Origin: Eubacteriales bacterium
Lineage (GTDB): Bacteria; Bacillota; Clostridia; Lachnospirales; Lachnospiraceae
Reading direction: 5' to 3'
NCBI GenBank assembly: GCA_030526665.1
Contig: JAUNCI010000002.1
Coordinates: 36,395 to 100,394, forward strand
DNA length: 64,000 bases
Below, piece after piece: positions 33,876 to 43,913 of this stretch (position 1 is its first letter; every line of letters begins with the position of its first letter). A program made the translations under genes and the position numbers. Below the pieces are notes generated by a model. It did not search any database, was not told the DNA's origin, and was given only the letters and a program-made list of their open reading frames with translations.

Positions 33876-36509
33876 ATGGCATTATCACCAATGATGCAGG
33901 AATACCTGAAAAAAAAGGAAGAATATAAAGATTGCATTTTGTTTTATCGTCTCGGTGATTTCTATGAAATGTTTTTTGATGATGCGCTTCTGGTTACCAG
34001 AGAACTTGAAATCACACTTACAGGAAAAGACTGTGGACTGGAAGAACGTGCACCGATGTGCGGTGTTCCTTTTCATGCTGCCGATACGTATATCAATCGT
34101 CTGATCGAACGAGGTTATAAAGTAGCCATCTGTGAACAGATTGAAGATCCAAAACAGGCGAAAGGACTTGTAAAACGAGATGTAATTCGTGTAGTCACAC
34201 CGGGTACTACATTGGATTCCATGTCTCTGGATGAATCAAAAAATAATTATCTGATGTCTATCGTAGCACTGGATCATCGATTTGGCTGTGCGATTGCAGA
34301 TATTTCTACGGGTGATTGTTTTGTTACGGAAGTGGATGTACCTAGAAAATTACTGGATGAAATCAATAAGTTTTCACCTTCGGAAATTATCTGTAACGAT
34401 GCTTTTTTGTTGAGCGGCATCGATATCGATGATTTGAAAAATCGTCTTGGTATTTGTGTATTTCCTCAGGATGCATGGTATTTTGATGATGAAACATGTA
34501 AACGTACACTCAAGGATCATTTTCATGTTGCTACACTGGATGGACTTGGAATCGGAGATTATGAAACCGGTTTTATTGCATCCGGATCGCTGTTTTTATA
34601 CTTAAAAGAAACACAGAAGACCAATCTCGCACATATGACAGCAATCCGTTCATATACGGCAGAGATGTATATGCTGATCGATAGTTCCAGCCGTCGAAAT
34701 CTGGAACTGGTAGAGACGCTTCGAGAAAAGAAAAAGAGAGGATCGCTGCTGTGGGTTCTCGATAAAACGAAAACCGCAATGGGGGCACGTACGATGCGCT
34801 CTTATGTGGAACAGCCTTTGATCGATGCGAAAGAGATAAATGAACGTCTGGAGGCGGTAGAAGAATTAAATTCACAGCCAATGCTGCGAGATGAAATCCG
34901 AGAGTATCTTGGTCCGATTTATGATATGGAGCGACTGATCAGCCGTATCAGCTATCAGTCTGCAAATCCTCGTGATCTGATAGCATTTGCATCTTCTCTG
35001 GAAATGCTTCCTCATATCAAAGCTATTTTAAAAGATTTTACAAGTCCGCTGCTGAAGCGTTTATATGAAGAACTGGATACTCTTGAGGATCTTACACAGT
35101 TGATTCGAAGTGCAATTACAGAGGAACCCCCGATTGCACAAAAAGAAGGCGGAATCATTAAAGAAGGCTTCAATTCCGATGTTGACGTATTTCGTAAATC
35201 ACGTACGGATGGCAAAATCTGGCTTTCGGAACTGGAAGCGAGAGAACGAGAAAAAACCGGAATTAAAGGTTTGAAAATTAAATTCAGCAGAGTATTTGGA
35301 TATTCGCTTGAGGTAACAAATTCTTTCAAAAATCTTGTGCCGGAAAACTGGATCAGAAAACAGACACTTACGAATGCAGAACGATACATCACACAGGAAT
35401 TAAAAGAACTCGAAGATATTATTCTAGGTGCGGAAGATAAATTATATGCCTTAGAATACGAACTGTTTTGTCAGGTACGTGAATCTATTGGAAATCAGGT
35501 CGTTCGTATTCAGAAAACAGCAAAAGCTGTCGCAGCACTGGATGTTTTTGCTTCTTTTTCTTATGTGGCAGATCATAATAATTATGTTCGACCGAAAATA
35601 AATGAAGCAGGAACGATTAATATTAAAAACGGACGTCATCCTGTTGTAGAAAAGATGATTGAAAACGATATGTTTGTTGCGAATGATACTTACCTTGACA
35701 GTTCAAAGAAACGTGTTTCAATCATTACAGGTCCAAATATGGCCGGTAAATCAACTTATATGCGTCAGAGTGCATTGATCGTATTGATGGCGCAGATCGG
35801 AAGTTTTGTTCCGGCTGAGAGTGCCAATATCGGAGTTGTCGATCGTATTTTTACACGAGTAGGTGCTTCGGATGACCTTGCAAGCGGACAGAGTACATTT
35901 ATGGTGGAAATGACGGAAGTTGCAAATATTCTTCGAAATGCAACATCCAGAAGTTTATTGATTTTAGATGAAATCGGTCGTGGAACCAGTACCTTTGACG
36001 GATTGTCTATTGCCTGGGCTGTGATCGAGCATATCAGTAATACAAAGCTTTGTGGGGCAAAAACACTTTTTGCAACACATTATCACGAACTTACGGAACT
36101 GGAAGGAAAAATTCCGGGTGTTCATAATTATTGCATAGCAGTCAAAGAGAAGGGCGACGATATTGTTTTTCTTCGCAAAATCGTTAAAGGCGGTGCGGAT
36201 AAGAGCTACGGAATTCAGGTTGCAAAACTTGCCGGTGTTCCGGATTCTGTCATTCAGCGTGCGAAAGAACTGGTTGATGAATTAAGTGATGCCGATATTA
36301 CTGCGGCAGTCAAAGATCTGACCGCTCCGAAAAAGAAACAAAAAATCAAATACGATCAGGTGGATATGGCACAGATGTCGCTGTTTGATACCGTACAGGA
36401 TAATGATATCATTGAAGAAATCAAACAGATTGAAATCAGTACATTGACTCCGCTTGAGGCGATGAATATTTTATATAATTTACAGAATAAAATTAAAAAT
36501 CGGTGGTAA
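33876..36509 (+). CDS. mutS: DNA mismatch repair protein MutS
   Basis: The 877-residue protein has the mismatch-recognition FYEMF (Phe29-x-Glu31) at the N-terminus, connector and lever domains, and a C-terminal ABC-type ATPase with Walker A GPNMAGKSTYMRQ near residue 620 and LLILDEIGRGTSTFDG. A helical tail follows with SLFD, a possible beta-clamp-binding motif. MutS recognises mismatches and recruits MutL. The miaB-mutS-mutL-miaA order is a familiar Firmicute arrangement. Confidence 0.97.
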   Translation: MALSPMMQEYLKKKEEYKDCILFYRLGDFYEMFFDDALLVTRELEITLTGKDCGLEERAPMCGVPFHAADTYINRLIERGYKVAICEQIEDPKQAKGLVKRDVIRVVTPGTTLDSMSLDESKNNYLMSIVALDHRFGCAIADISTGDCFVTEVDVPRKLLDEINKFSPSEIICNDAFLLSGIDIDDLKNRLGICVFPQDAWYFDDETCKRTLKDHFHVATLDGLGIGDYETGFIASGSLFLYLKETQKTNLAHMTAIRSYTAEMYMLIDSSSRRNLELVETLREKKKRGSLLWVLDKTKTAMGARTMRSYVEQPLIDAKEINERLEAVEELNSQPMLRDEIREYLGPIYDMERLISRISYQSANPRDLIAFASSLEMLPHIKAILKDFTSPLLKRLYEELDTLEDLTQLIRSAITEEPPIAQKEGGIIKEGFNSDVDVFRKSRTDGKIWLSELEAREREKTGIKGLKIKFSRVFGYSLEVTNSFKNLVPENWIRKQTLTNAERYITQELKELEDIILGAEDKLYALEYELFCQVRESIGNQVVRIQKTAKAVAALDVFASFSYVADHNNYVRPKINEAGTINIKNGRHPVVEKMIENDMFVANDTYLDSSKKRVSIITGPNMAGKSTYMRQSALIVLMAQIGSFVPAESANIGVVDRIFTRVGASDDLASGQSTFMVEMTEVANILRNATSRSLLILDEIGRGTSTFDGLSIAWAVIEHISNTKLCGAKTLFATHYHELTELEGKIPGVHNYCIAVKEKGDDIVFLRKIVKGGADKSYGIQVAKLAGVPDSVIQRAKELVDELSDADITAAVKDLTAPKKKQKIKYDQVDMAQMSLFDTVQDNDIIEEIKQIEISTLTPLEAMNILYNLQNKIKNRW

Positions 36510-36511
36510 AT

Positions 36512-38647
36512 ATGAGAAAAATTGCAGTACTTGATAAACATACAATTGATAAAATCGCAGCCGGAGAAGTGGTGGAACGTCCGTCTTCTGTTGTAAAAGA
36601 ATTGGTTGAAAATGCAATTGATGCACAGGCAACTGCCATCACCGTAGAAATAACGGATGGCGGTAAAAAACTGATTCGAATTACGGATAACGGAAGTGGT
36701 ATTGATGCTGCTCAGATATCAACCGCATTTTTGCGCCATGCTACAAGCAAAATCGTGAAAGTGGAAGATCTTGAGCAGATTGCCTCTTTGGGATTTCGAG
36801 GTGAAGCATTGTCAAGTATTGCTGCCGTTTCTCAGGTTGAGGTGATTACAAAAACACCTACTTCCATCAGTGGTACCCATTATGTGATCGAAGGCGGCGT
36901 GGAAATGAAGCTTGAAGAAATGGGAGCACCGGAAGGAACTACTTTTTTGATTCGAAACCTGTTTTTTAATACGCCGGCAAGAAGTAAATTTCTGAAATCG
37001 GATACGACCGAAGCAAATTACATTTCCGTATTAATGGAACAGCTTGCATTGTCACATCCGGAGATCTCATTTAAATATATTCAGAATAAACAGGTAAAAC
37101 TTCATACTTCCGGGAATTATAATATAAAAGATATTATCTACAATGTGTATGGCAGAGATATCGCAAAAAACCTGTTGGAAGTACAGTACGAAAATGATTT
37201 TATGAAAATCGTTGGTTTTGCCGGAAAGCCTGAAATATCCAGAGGAAATCGAACATTTGAAAATTATTATATAAATGGTCGATATGTAAAGGACAAAATT
37301 ATTACAAAGGCAATTGAAGATGCTTATAAAGGTTTTGTCATGCAGCATAAATTTCCATTTGTATCACTTCACATTGAGATGGAGGGGAATGATCTGGATG
37401 TAAACGTACATCCATCAAAAATGGAAGTGCGTTTTGCTCGTGGTGCAGAAGTTTATGATGCAGTTTATCAGACCATTCGCGGAGCTCTAACCCATCGTGA
37501 ATTAATTCCTGCGGTAACGCCGGGACCGGAAGAACGTAAAATCACGGAAATTGATATGCGTCAGGCTGCAAGAGAACTTCGTAAGACAATCCCGGAACCT
37601 TTTGAAACAAGACGAAGAGAACAGGTTTATGGAGCAGGAACACTTAGCAAAGAAGAAAATGATTTATTTTCGACTTCAGAAGTGAGGGAAAAACATGAAA
37701 CGTATGCACAAACGAATCATCCGCAGACAAACACTTCGCAGATTCTTACATCCTTCAAAAATGCAGAAAGTTCAGAAAACAATGCAAACAGTTCCCGGAC
37801 GATTACTACGTATCCGAAAGAAATCCGTGAAGTATCTGAAAAATCAAACACAGGTATTATCAAAACAGACAAAGAAACAGGTCAAAAAGACTCTGCCTAT
37901 GAAAAGGCTCAGAGTTCTGCGATTTTTAATCAAAAGACTGTAGCAGCTGATGCAGTACAGAATGCAGCGAATGAAATTGAAAAAACTGCTGTAAATAACG
38001 AGTTTGCAGAAAAAACGGAGGAGAAGCAGTTAGAATTATTTGAAGAAAAACTGCTTGATCCGAAATCGCGCAGCAGACATCAATTAATCGGTCAGCTGTT
38101 TGATACTTATTGGCTTGTTCAATTTGAAAATAATTTTTATATTATCGATCAGCATGCGGCTCATGAAAAAGTGAATTATGAGCGTTTTGTAAAAGAGTAC
38201 GAGGAACATGTAATGGAATCTCAGTACGTGAGTCCTCCGATCATTTTGACGTTAAATCTAAAGGAAGAAGCTCTTTTGGAAGCCAATCGAAAGTATTTTG
38301 AAGAAACCGGTTTCGAAATTGAACATTTCGGAGGGCATGAATATAGTATCAGTGCAGTTCCTGCCACATTGTATGGATTAACGGAAAAAGAGCTTTTTAT
38401 TGAAATGCTTGACCAGCTTTCCGAAAACAATGACAAAAATGCATTTCAAATTTTTGCATCACGAATTGCGACGATGGCATGTAAAGCTGCTGTTAAAGGA
38501 AACAACAAAATGTCGGCGGCTGAGGCAGATCGATTAATTGAGGAACTTTTGAATCTCGAAAATCCTTATCATTGTCCGCATGGGCGTCCGACGATTATTT
38601 CCATGTCGAAAAGGGAAATTGAGAAAAAATTCAAGCGAATATTATAG
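36512..38647 (+). CDS. mutL: DNA mismatch repair protein MutL
   Basis: The 711-residue protein has the GHKL ATPase N-terminus (KIAAGEVVERPSSVVKELVE, GFRGEALSSI), a transducer domain, and a Ser/Thr/Lys-rich linker (about 335-510). The C-terminal dimerisation domain carries the endonuclease motif DQHAAHEKVNYE and CPHGRP. Those residues mark the endonuclease-active MutL found where MutH is missing. Two bases separate it from mutS, so translation is coupled. Confidence 0.96.
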   Translation: MRKIAVLDKHTIDKIAAGEVVERPSSVVKELVENAIDAQATAITVEITDGGKKLIRITDNGSGIDAAQISTAFLRHATSKIVKVEDLEQIASLGFRGEALSSIAAVSQVEVITKTPTSISGTHYVIEGGVEMKLEEMGAPEGTTFLIRNLFFNTPARSKFLKSDTTEANYISVLMEQLALSHPEISFKYIQNKQVKLHTSGNYNIKDIIYNVYGRDIAKNLLEVQYENDFMKIVGFAGKPEISRGNRTFENYYINGRYVKDKIITKAIEDAYKGFVMQHKFPFVSLHIEMEGNDLDVNVHPSKMEVRFARGAEVYDAVYQTIRGALTHRELIPAVTPGPEERKITEIDMRQAARELRKTIPEPFETRRREQVYGAGTLSKEENDLFSTSEVREKHETYAQTNHPQTNTSQILTSFKNAESSENNANSSRTITTYPKEIREVSEKSNTGIIKTDKETGQKDSAYEKAQSSAIFNQKTVAADAVQNAANEIEKTAVNNEFAEKTEEKQLELFEEKLLDPKSRSRHQLIGQLFDTYWLVQFENNFYIIDQHAAHEKVNYERFVKEYEEHVMESQYVSPPIILTLNLKEEALLEANRKYFEETGFEIEHFGGHEYSISAVPATLYGLTEKELFIEMLDQLSENNDKNAFQIFASRIATMACKAAVKGNNKMSAAEADRLIEELLNLENPYHCPHGRPTIISMSKREIEKKFKRIL

Positions 38648-38660
38648 GCGTAGACTATTT

Positions 38661-39608
38661 ATGAAAAGACCTTTGATTGTACTCACCGGACCGACAGCTG
38701 CCGGTAAAACGAATTTATCAATTGCACTTGCAAAAGCTGTAAACGGAGAAATTATTTCAGCAGACTCTGTTCAGGTTTATAAAAAACTGAATATCGGTTC
38801 TGCAAAAATAAAAAAGGAAGAAATGCAGGGAGTCCCGCATCATTTGATAGATATATTAGAGCCGGATGAAGAATTTCATATTGTGTTGTTTCAGTCTTTT
38901 GTAAAAAAAGCCATGGATGAAATTTACGCAAAGGGCAAAGTACCGATTCTGGTTGGCGGAACGGGATTTTATATTCAGGCAATCACCAGAGATATTGACT
39001 TTACAACTGCAGATCAGGATGATGGATATCGCCAAGAATTAGAACAGCTTGCTGATGAAAAAGGTGCTGTTTATCTTCATGATATGCTTGCACAGGTCGA
39101 TCCCAAAAGTGCGGAAGCAATTCATGCAAATAATGTGAAACGTGTTATTCGTGCATTGGAATTTTATCATCAGAACGGGTCTCCGATCAGTGAGCATAAT
39201 GAAGAACAGACACAGAAAAGTTCACCATACAATCTTGCATTTTTTGTATTGAACCTTCCAAGAGAGATTCTTTATCAGAGAATTGACAAAAGAGTGGATC
39301 TTATGATGAAGGATGGACTTTTAGAAGAAGTACTGGAGTTAAAACAAGCCGGTTTAAAACGTGGTCATACTTCGATGCAGGCTTTGGGATACAAAGAGAT
39401 TCTCGATTATCTCGATGGTGCTTTTTCTCTGGATGAAGCAGTTCGTATTATCAAACGTGATACAAGACATTTTGCCAAACGACAGATTACATGGTTTAAA
39501 CGTGAACAGGATGTAATCTGGGTGAACAAAGAAGACTACAACTACGATGAAGAGAAAATACTTACCTACATGAAAGAAGTATGCAGGGAACGTGGTATAG
39601 TTAAATAA
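38661..39608 (+). CDS. miaA: tRNA dimethylallyltransferase MiaA
   Basis: The 315-residue protein has the P-loop GPTAAGKT near residue 10, SADSVQVYKKLNIGSAK, HHLIDILEPDEEF and VGGTGFYIQA. It adds the dimethylallyl group to A37 of tRNA, the substrate of MiaB. The chosen start ATG 38661 has only a weak AGGCG upstream. It begins 13 bases after the mutL stop, so coupling is likely. Confidence 0.96.
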   Translation: MKRPLIVLTGPTAAGKTNLSIALAKAVNGEIISADSVQVYKKLNIGSAKIKKEEMQGVPHHLIDILEPDEEFHIVLFQSFVKKAMDEIYAKGKVPILVGGTGFYIQAITRDIDFTTADQDDGYRQELEQLADEKGAVYLHDMLAQVDPKSAEAIHANNVKRVIRALEFYHQNGSPISEHNEEQTQKSSPYNLAFFVLNLPREILYQRIDKRVDLMMKDGLLEEVLELKQAGLKRGHTSMQALGYKEILDYLDGAFSLDEAVRIIKRDTRHFAKRQITWFKREQDVIWVNKEDYNYDEEKILTYMKEVCRERGIVK

Positions 39609-39655
39609 TATAATTAAAAAGTTATTTGAAATATAGATGGAGACAGATCATACAT

Positions 39656-40930
39656 ATGAAAGCTTTATATAAACAGTTAGGAATTTCAGAGGAGGTATTC
39701 GATTTTGGAAAAGAAATTGAAGACTCTTTAAAGGATAGATTTGATGAATTTGATCGTATTGCCGAGTACAATCAGATGAAAGTACTTTTGGCAATGCAGA
39801 AAAACCGTGTCAGTGAAGAATGTTTCGGTGCTTCTTCCGGATATGGTTACAATGATTACGGACGAGATACATTGGAAAAAGTATATGCCGATACCTTTCA
39901 TACAGAAAGCTGTCTGGTAAGACCACAGATTGCCTGTGGTACACATGCGCTTGCTATTGCGCTGTTTGGTAATCTCAGACCGGGTGATGAATTACTTGCA
40001 CCAGCCGGAAAACCATACGATACACTGGAAGAGGTGATTGGTATTCGCCCTTCCAAAGGATCTCTTGCAGAATATGGTATCAGTTACAGACAGGTGGATC
40101 TTCTTGCAGATGGTACTTTTGATTATGAAAAGATCAAAGCTGCGATCAATGAGAAAACAAAGCTGGTAGCGATTCAGCGTTCCAAAGGTTACCAGACTCG
40201 CCCGTCTTTCTCAGTTAAACAAATTGGTGAATTGATCGCTTTTGTGAAAAAAATCAAACCCGATGTTATCTGCATGGTAGATAACTGCTATGGAGAATTT
40301 GTAGATACCGTTGAACCTAGTGATGTTGGAGCCGATATGATCGTTGGATCACTGATCAAAAATCCGGGCGGCGGCTTAGCTCCGATTGGAGGGTACATTG
40401 CAGGAACAAAAGAATGTGTTGAGAATGCTTCTTATCGTATGACCTGTCCGGGACTTGGTATGGAAGTTGGAGCCACACTCGGAGTGAATCGTTCCTTTTA
40501 TCAGGGATTTTTCCTGGCACCAATGGTAACAAAAGGAGCTGTAAAAGGTGCTGTTTTCGCAGCGAATGTTTATGAAAAACTTGGATTTCCTGTCATTCCG
40601 AATTCTACGGAACCACGACAGGATATTATTCAGGCAGTAACACTTGGTTCACCGGAAGCTCTGATCGCATTCTGTAAAGGTATTCAGGCAGCAGCACCGG
40701 TTGACAGCTATGTGGATCCTGAACCATGGGATATGCCGGGATACGATAGTCAGGTAATTATGGCAGCCGGAGCTTTTGTACAGGGATCATCCATTGAGTT
40801 ATCTGCGGATGGACCTATGAAGGCACCATATAGCGTATACTTCCAGGGCGGACTTACCTGGGAACATGCAAAACTCGGAATTCTGATGTCCTTACAGAAA
40901 CTTGTTGATGCGAATATAGTGACATTATAA
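39656..40930 (+). CDS. Methionine gamma-lyase / aluminium-resistance-family PLP enzyme
   Basis: The 424-residue protein belongs to the YnbB family, related to cystathionine beta-lyase and found next to miaA in many Firmicutes. Signatures include FGASSGYGYNDYGRDTLEKV near residue 60, RPQIACGTHA, and the PLP-lysine region GSLIKNPGGGLAPIGGY near residue 237. The true substrate is not established; the aluminium name is historical. GGAGA at 39639-39643 supports ATG 39656, and an in-frame upstream TTG would overlap that site. Confidence 0.88.
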   Translation: MKALYKQLGISEEVFDFGKEIEDSLKDRFDEFDRIAEYNQMKVLLAMQKNRVSEECFGASSGYGYNDYGRDTLEKVYADTFHTESCLVRPQIACGTHALAIALFGNLRPGDELLAPAGKPYDTLEEVIGIRPSKGSLAEYGISYRQVDLLADGTFDYEKIKAAINEKTKLVAIQRSKGYQTRPSFSVKQIGELIAFVKKIKPDVICMVDNCYGEFVDTVEPSDVGADMIVGSLIKNPGGGLAPIGGYIAGTKECVENASYRMTCPGLGMEVGATLGVNRSFYQGFFLAPMVTKGAVKGAVFAANVYEKLGFPVIPNSTEPRQDIIQAVTLGSPEALIAFCKGIQAAAPVDSYVDPEPWDMPGYDSQVIMAAGAFVQGSSIELSADGPMKAPYSVYFQGGLTWEHAKLGILMSLQKLVDANIVTL

Positions 40931-40950
40931 AAGTCAATACAGGAGATATT

Positions 40951-42138
40951 ATGGCAGATCAAAAAGTCATAGTTATTGGAGGCGGAGCATCCGGATTGAT
41001 GGCGGCAATTACTGCTGCATCAGCCGGTGCAAAAGTTACCATTCTTGAACATAATGATCGTATGGGGAAAAAACTCGCTGCAACAGGAAATGGAAAAGGA
41101 AATTTGACTAATCTTTCATTTCGTCCTTCAGAAATGTATCGCGGCGGCGATCTATCATTTGTTGAAACTGCGTTTGCTCATTTTGCTGTTGAAGATACGA
41201 TTTCATTTTTTCAATCACTCGGCATATATATGCAAAACAAAAATGGATATCTTTATCCGAGAAGCGGACAGGCAAAAACCATTGTAAATACTCTTACTGC
41301 AAAAGCCGCAAGCTTAAAAATCAAACAAAAAACGAATGAACATGTAGAAGCAGTTTATTTTGATGATTTAAATAAACTCTGGAATGTGAAAACGAAAACC
41401 TGGAGATATGAAGCGGATGCAGTGATTTTGGCAAATGGATCAAAGGCTTCTATGATAGCCGGAGCTGATGGAACAGGATATCAGATTGCAGATGAACTTG
41501 GATTAAAAATTGTAAAGCCACTTCCGGCACTGTGTTCTTTGAAATGCAAAGGAATGGATTTTAAACAGTGGGCCGGCGTTCGAACAGAAGGGACCGTCTC
41601 CCTATATGTCGATGATAAATATGTTTGTTCGGATCGCGGAGAATTGCAGTTGACCGATTACGGAATTTCCGGAATACCGGTATTTCAGATCAGTCGTTTC
41701 GCGGTTCGTGCTTTGAATCAGAAAAAACAGGTATCTGTCAAAATTGATTTTCTGCCTGACATTTCCCGAGAGCAATTCGAAAAACAATGGACAGAACTAT
41801 CTGAAAATCTGCCTTACAAATCAAAGGCTGAATGTCTGGAAGGGTATCTGCCGGATAAACTTTCAAAATTTCTTTCAGGTCAAAAGAATCTGATTTCTGC
41901 TGTGAAAGAAATGAAATTAACTGTTGTCGGCGATTCCGGATTTGAAAAAGCTCAGGTCTGCTCTGGAGGCGTTGCTGTTTCGGAAATAGATCCGAATACG
42001 ATGGAAGCCAAAAAGTATAAGCATTTATATTTGGTCGGTGAGCTATTGGATGTTGATGGAATCTGCGGAGGATATAATTTGCAGTGGGCATGGACAAGCG
42101 GTTATCTGGCCGGAAAAAATGCTTCATTACATAAATAA
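40951..42138 (+). CDS. HI0933/BaiN-family flavoprotein
   Basis: The 395-residue protein has the FAD motif VIGGGASGLMAAITAASAG at the N-terminus, GKKLAATGNGKGNLTN near residue 45, and a C-terminal CSGGVAVSEIDPNTMEAK with GGYNLQWAWTSGYLAG. This is the HI0933/YhiN family of NAD(P)/FAD-dependent oxidoreductases, one member of which (BaiN) reduces bile acids. The substrate here is unknown. AGGAGA precedes ATG 40951, and the gene is 20 bases after the PLP enzyme. Confidence 0.88.
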   Translation: MADQKVIVIGGGASGLMAAITAASAGAKVTILEHNDRMGKKLAATGNGKGNLTNLSFRPSEMYRGGDLSFVETAFAHFAVEDTISFFQSLGIYMQNKNGYLYPRSGQAKTIVNTLTAKAASLKIKQKTNEHVEAVYFDDLNKLWNVKTKTWRYEADAVILANGSKASMIAGADGTGYQIADELGLKIVKPLPALCSLKCKGMDFKQWAGVRTEGTVSLYVDDKYVCSDRGELQLTDYGISGIPVFQISRFAVRALNQKKQVSVKIDFLPDISREQFEKQWTELSENLPYKSKAECLEGYLPDKLSKFLSGQKNLISAVKEMKLTVVGDSGFEKAQVCSGGVAVSEIDPNTMEAKKYKHLYLVGELLDVDGICGGYNLQWAWTSGYLAGKNASLHK

Positions 42139-42155
42139 TAAATGGTGAATATACT

Positions 42156-43748
42156 ATGATACGTATCAATCAATTAAAACTTCCGATTACACATACGTCA
42201 TCGGATCTGATCAAAAAAATCAAAAAAACGCTGCGTCTTGAGAAACAGGATTTTCAGTATCAGATTATTCGTCAATCTCTGGATGCGAGAAATAAGCATG
42301 AGAAATGTTTCTCATATACCGTTGATGTGAAGATCGCAAATGAACAGAAGATTATCCGAAGAGTCAAAAGCAATCAAATTTCGGTAATAAAACCGGTAAA
42401 ATATAAATTCCCGGAACATGGTTCTGAAGCGCTCGGTCATTCTCCGGTTATCGTAGGCAGCGGCCCTGCAGGACTGTTTTGTGCCTGGTATCTGGCAAAA
42501 GAAGGATATCGTCCGCTTTTGATTGAGAGAGGTGAAGCTGCGGATCTTCGCCAGAAAAAAGTTCAAACCTTCTGGAATACGGGTAAACTTGATGTTGAAT
42601 CCAATGTACAATTCGGAGAAGGCGGTGCCGGTACATTTTCAGATGGAAAACTTAATACTCTGGTAAAAGATCCGAGTGGAAGAAATCATGAAGTTTTGAA
42701 TCGGTTCGTTTCAGTCGGAGCGCCGGTGGAAATTACTTATCAGCAGAAGCCACATCTGGGAACGGATGAATTGATCGGTATCGTTCAAAAGCTTCGAAAT
42801 GAAATTATAGAAATGGGCGGTACGGTTTGTTTTCAGACAAAACTGACGGATCTTATTTTTGAAAATAATCATTTAAAAGCGATTGAAGTAAATGGAGAAG
42901 AGCAGATTCCGACTGAAATCTGTGTACTGGCCATTGGGCACAGTGCAAGAGATACATTTGAAATGCTTTCCGGCAAAGATGTTCCAATGGAACCTAAGCC
43001 TTTCGCTGTCGGTGTTCGTATTGAGCATCCGCAGGTTCTGATCAATCAGGCAATGTATGGAGAAGATTTTAATGAGGCACTTGGTGCGGCTGCCTATAAA
43101 GTCACTCATCAGTGCAGCAATGGAAGAGGCGTATATTCGTTCTGTATGTGTCCCGGAGGCTACGTTGTAAATGCTTCCTCTGAACAAAATCGTCTGGCTG
43201 TAAATGGAATGAGTTATCAGGCCAGAGACAGTCGAAATGCAAATAGTGCAATGATCGTTACGGTGCGACCGGAAGATTTTGGCAATGAGGATCCACTAAG
43301 CGGCATTGCTTTTCAAAGAAGACTCGAAGAAGGAGCTTTTCAGGCTGCAGATGGAAAAGTGCCGATTCAGTTATTCGAAGATTTCTGTCAAAACAAAAAG
43401 TCCGAAAAACTCGGAAGTGTGATTCCCTGTATAAAAGGCGAATATGGTTTTGCAAATGTAAGAGCTCTGTTTCCTGTTCAGATCGGTGATAGTATCGAGG
43501 AAGGGGTTCATGCATTTGGCAGAAAGATACCGGGATTTGATATGCCGGATTGTGTTTTAAGCGGAATAGAAAGCCGAACTTCTTCACCGGTTCGTATCCA
43601 TCGTAATGAGTATTTTGAATCTTTAAAAGGTGGTATTTATCCTTGTGGTGAAGGTGCCGGTTATGCCGGCGGTATTACATCCGCTGCAATGGATGGAATC
43701 AAGGTTGCCGAAGCGATTGCAAAAAAATACAGTAATTTTTTAAATTAG
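42156..43748 (+). CDS. FAD-dependent dehydrogenase of the COG2509 type
   Basis: The 530-residue protein has an N-terminal extension (about 1-95) rich in basic residues, then the FAD motif VIVGSGPAGLFCAWYLAKEG. FGEGGAGTFSDGKLNT follows near residue 150, and GEGAGYAGGITSAAMDGI is near the C-terminus. This matches the uncharacterised FAD-dependent dehydrogenase family COG2509. Its place right after another flavoprotein suggests a shared transcript. The reaction is unknown. A terminator follows. Confidence 0.87.
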   Translation: MIRINQLKLPITHTSSDLIKKIKKTLRLEKQDFQYQIIRQSLDARNKHEKCFSYTVDVKIANEQKIIRRVKSNQISVIKPVKYKFPEHGSEALGHSPVIVGSGPAGLFCAWYLAKEGYRPLLIERGEAADLRQKKVQTFWNTGKLDVESNVQFGEGGAGTFSDGKLNTLVKDPSGRNHEVLNRFVSVGAPVEITYQQKPHLGTDELIGIVQKLRNEIIEMGGTVCFQTKLTDLIFENNHLKAIEVNGEEQIPTEICVLAIGHSARDTFEMLSGKDVPMEPKPFAVGVRIEHPQVLINQAMYGEDFNEALGAAAYKVTHQCSNGRGVYSFCMCPGGYVVNASSEQNRLAVNGMSYQARDSRNANSAMIVTVRPEDFGNEDPLSGIAFQRRLEEGAFQAADGKVPIQLFEDFCQNKKSEKLGSVIPCIKGEYGFANVRALFPVQIGDSIEEGVHAFGRKIPGFDMPDCVLSGIESRTSSPVRIHRNEYFESLKGGIYPCGEGAGYAGGITSAAMDGIKVAEAIAKKYSNFLN

Positions 43749-43771
43749 TGAAAAGAATATGAATTTTTTAG

Positions 43772-43799
43772 AGAGTGTGTTTTACAACACACTCTTTTT
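43772..43799 (+). terminator. Terminator after the flavoprotein pair
   Basis: The perfect 10-bp stem AGAGTGTGTT / AACACACTCT has a 4-base loop and is followed by TTTTT. Confidence 0.95.
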
Positions 43800-43913
43800 G
43801 TGTTAATATTATTATGTTTTACTGTGCGATTTTATGTCTACTTGAAGAAAAAATCAAAAATAGCACAAATAAACGTTCTTTTTTCGTTTTTTTAGAGAGC
43901 GAAAGGAGGATAC

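Noticed and set aside
39656-40930. PLP enzyme as an aluminium-resistance protein
   Set aside because: The name derives from one early clone. The sequence shows only a cystathionine beta-lyase-like PLP fold beside miaA.
43800-43913. SOS box before radC
   Set aside because: I looked for GAAC-N4-GTTC in the leader and found only a loose ACGTTC-like stretch.
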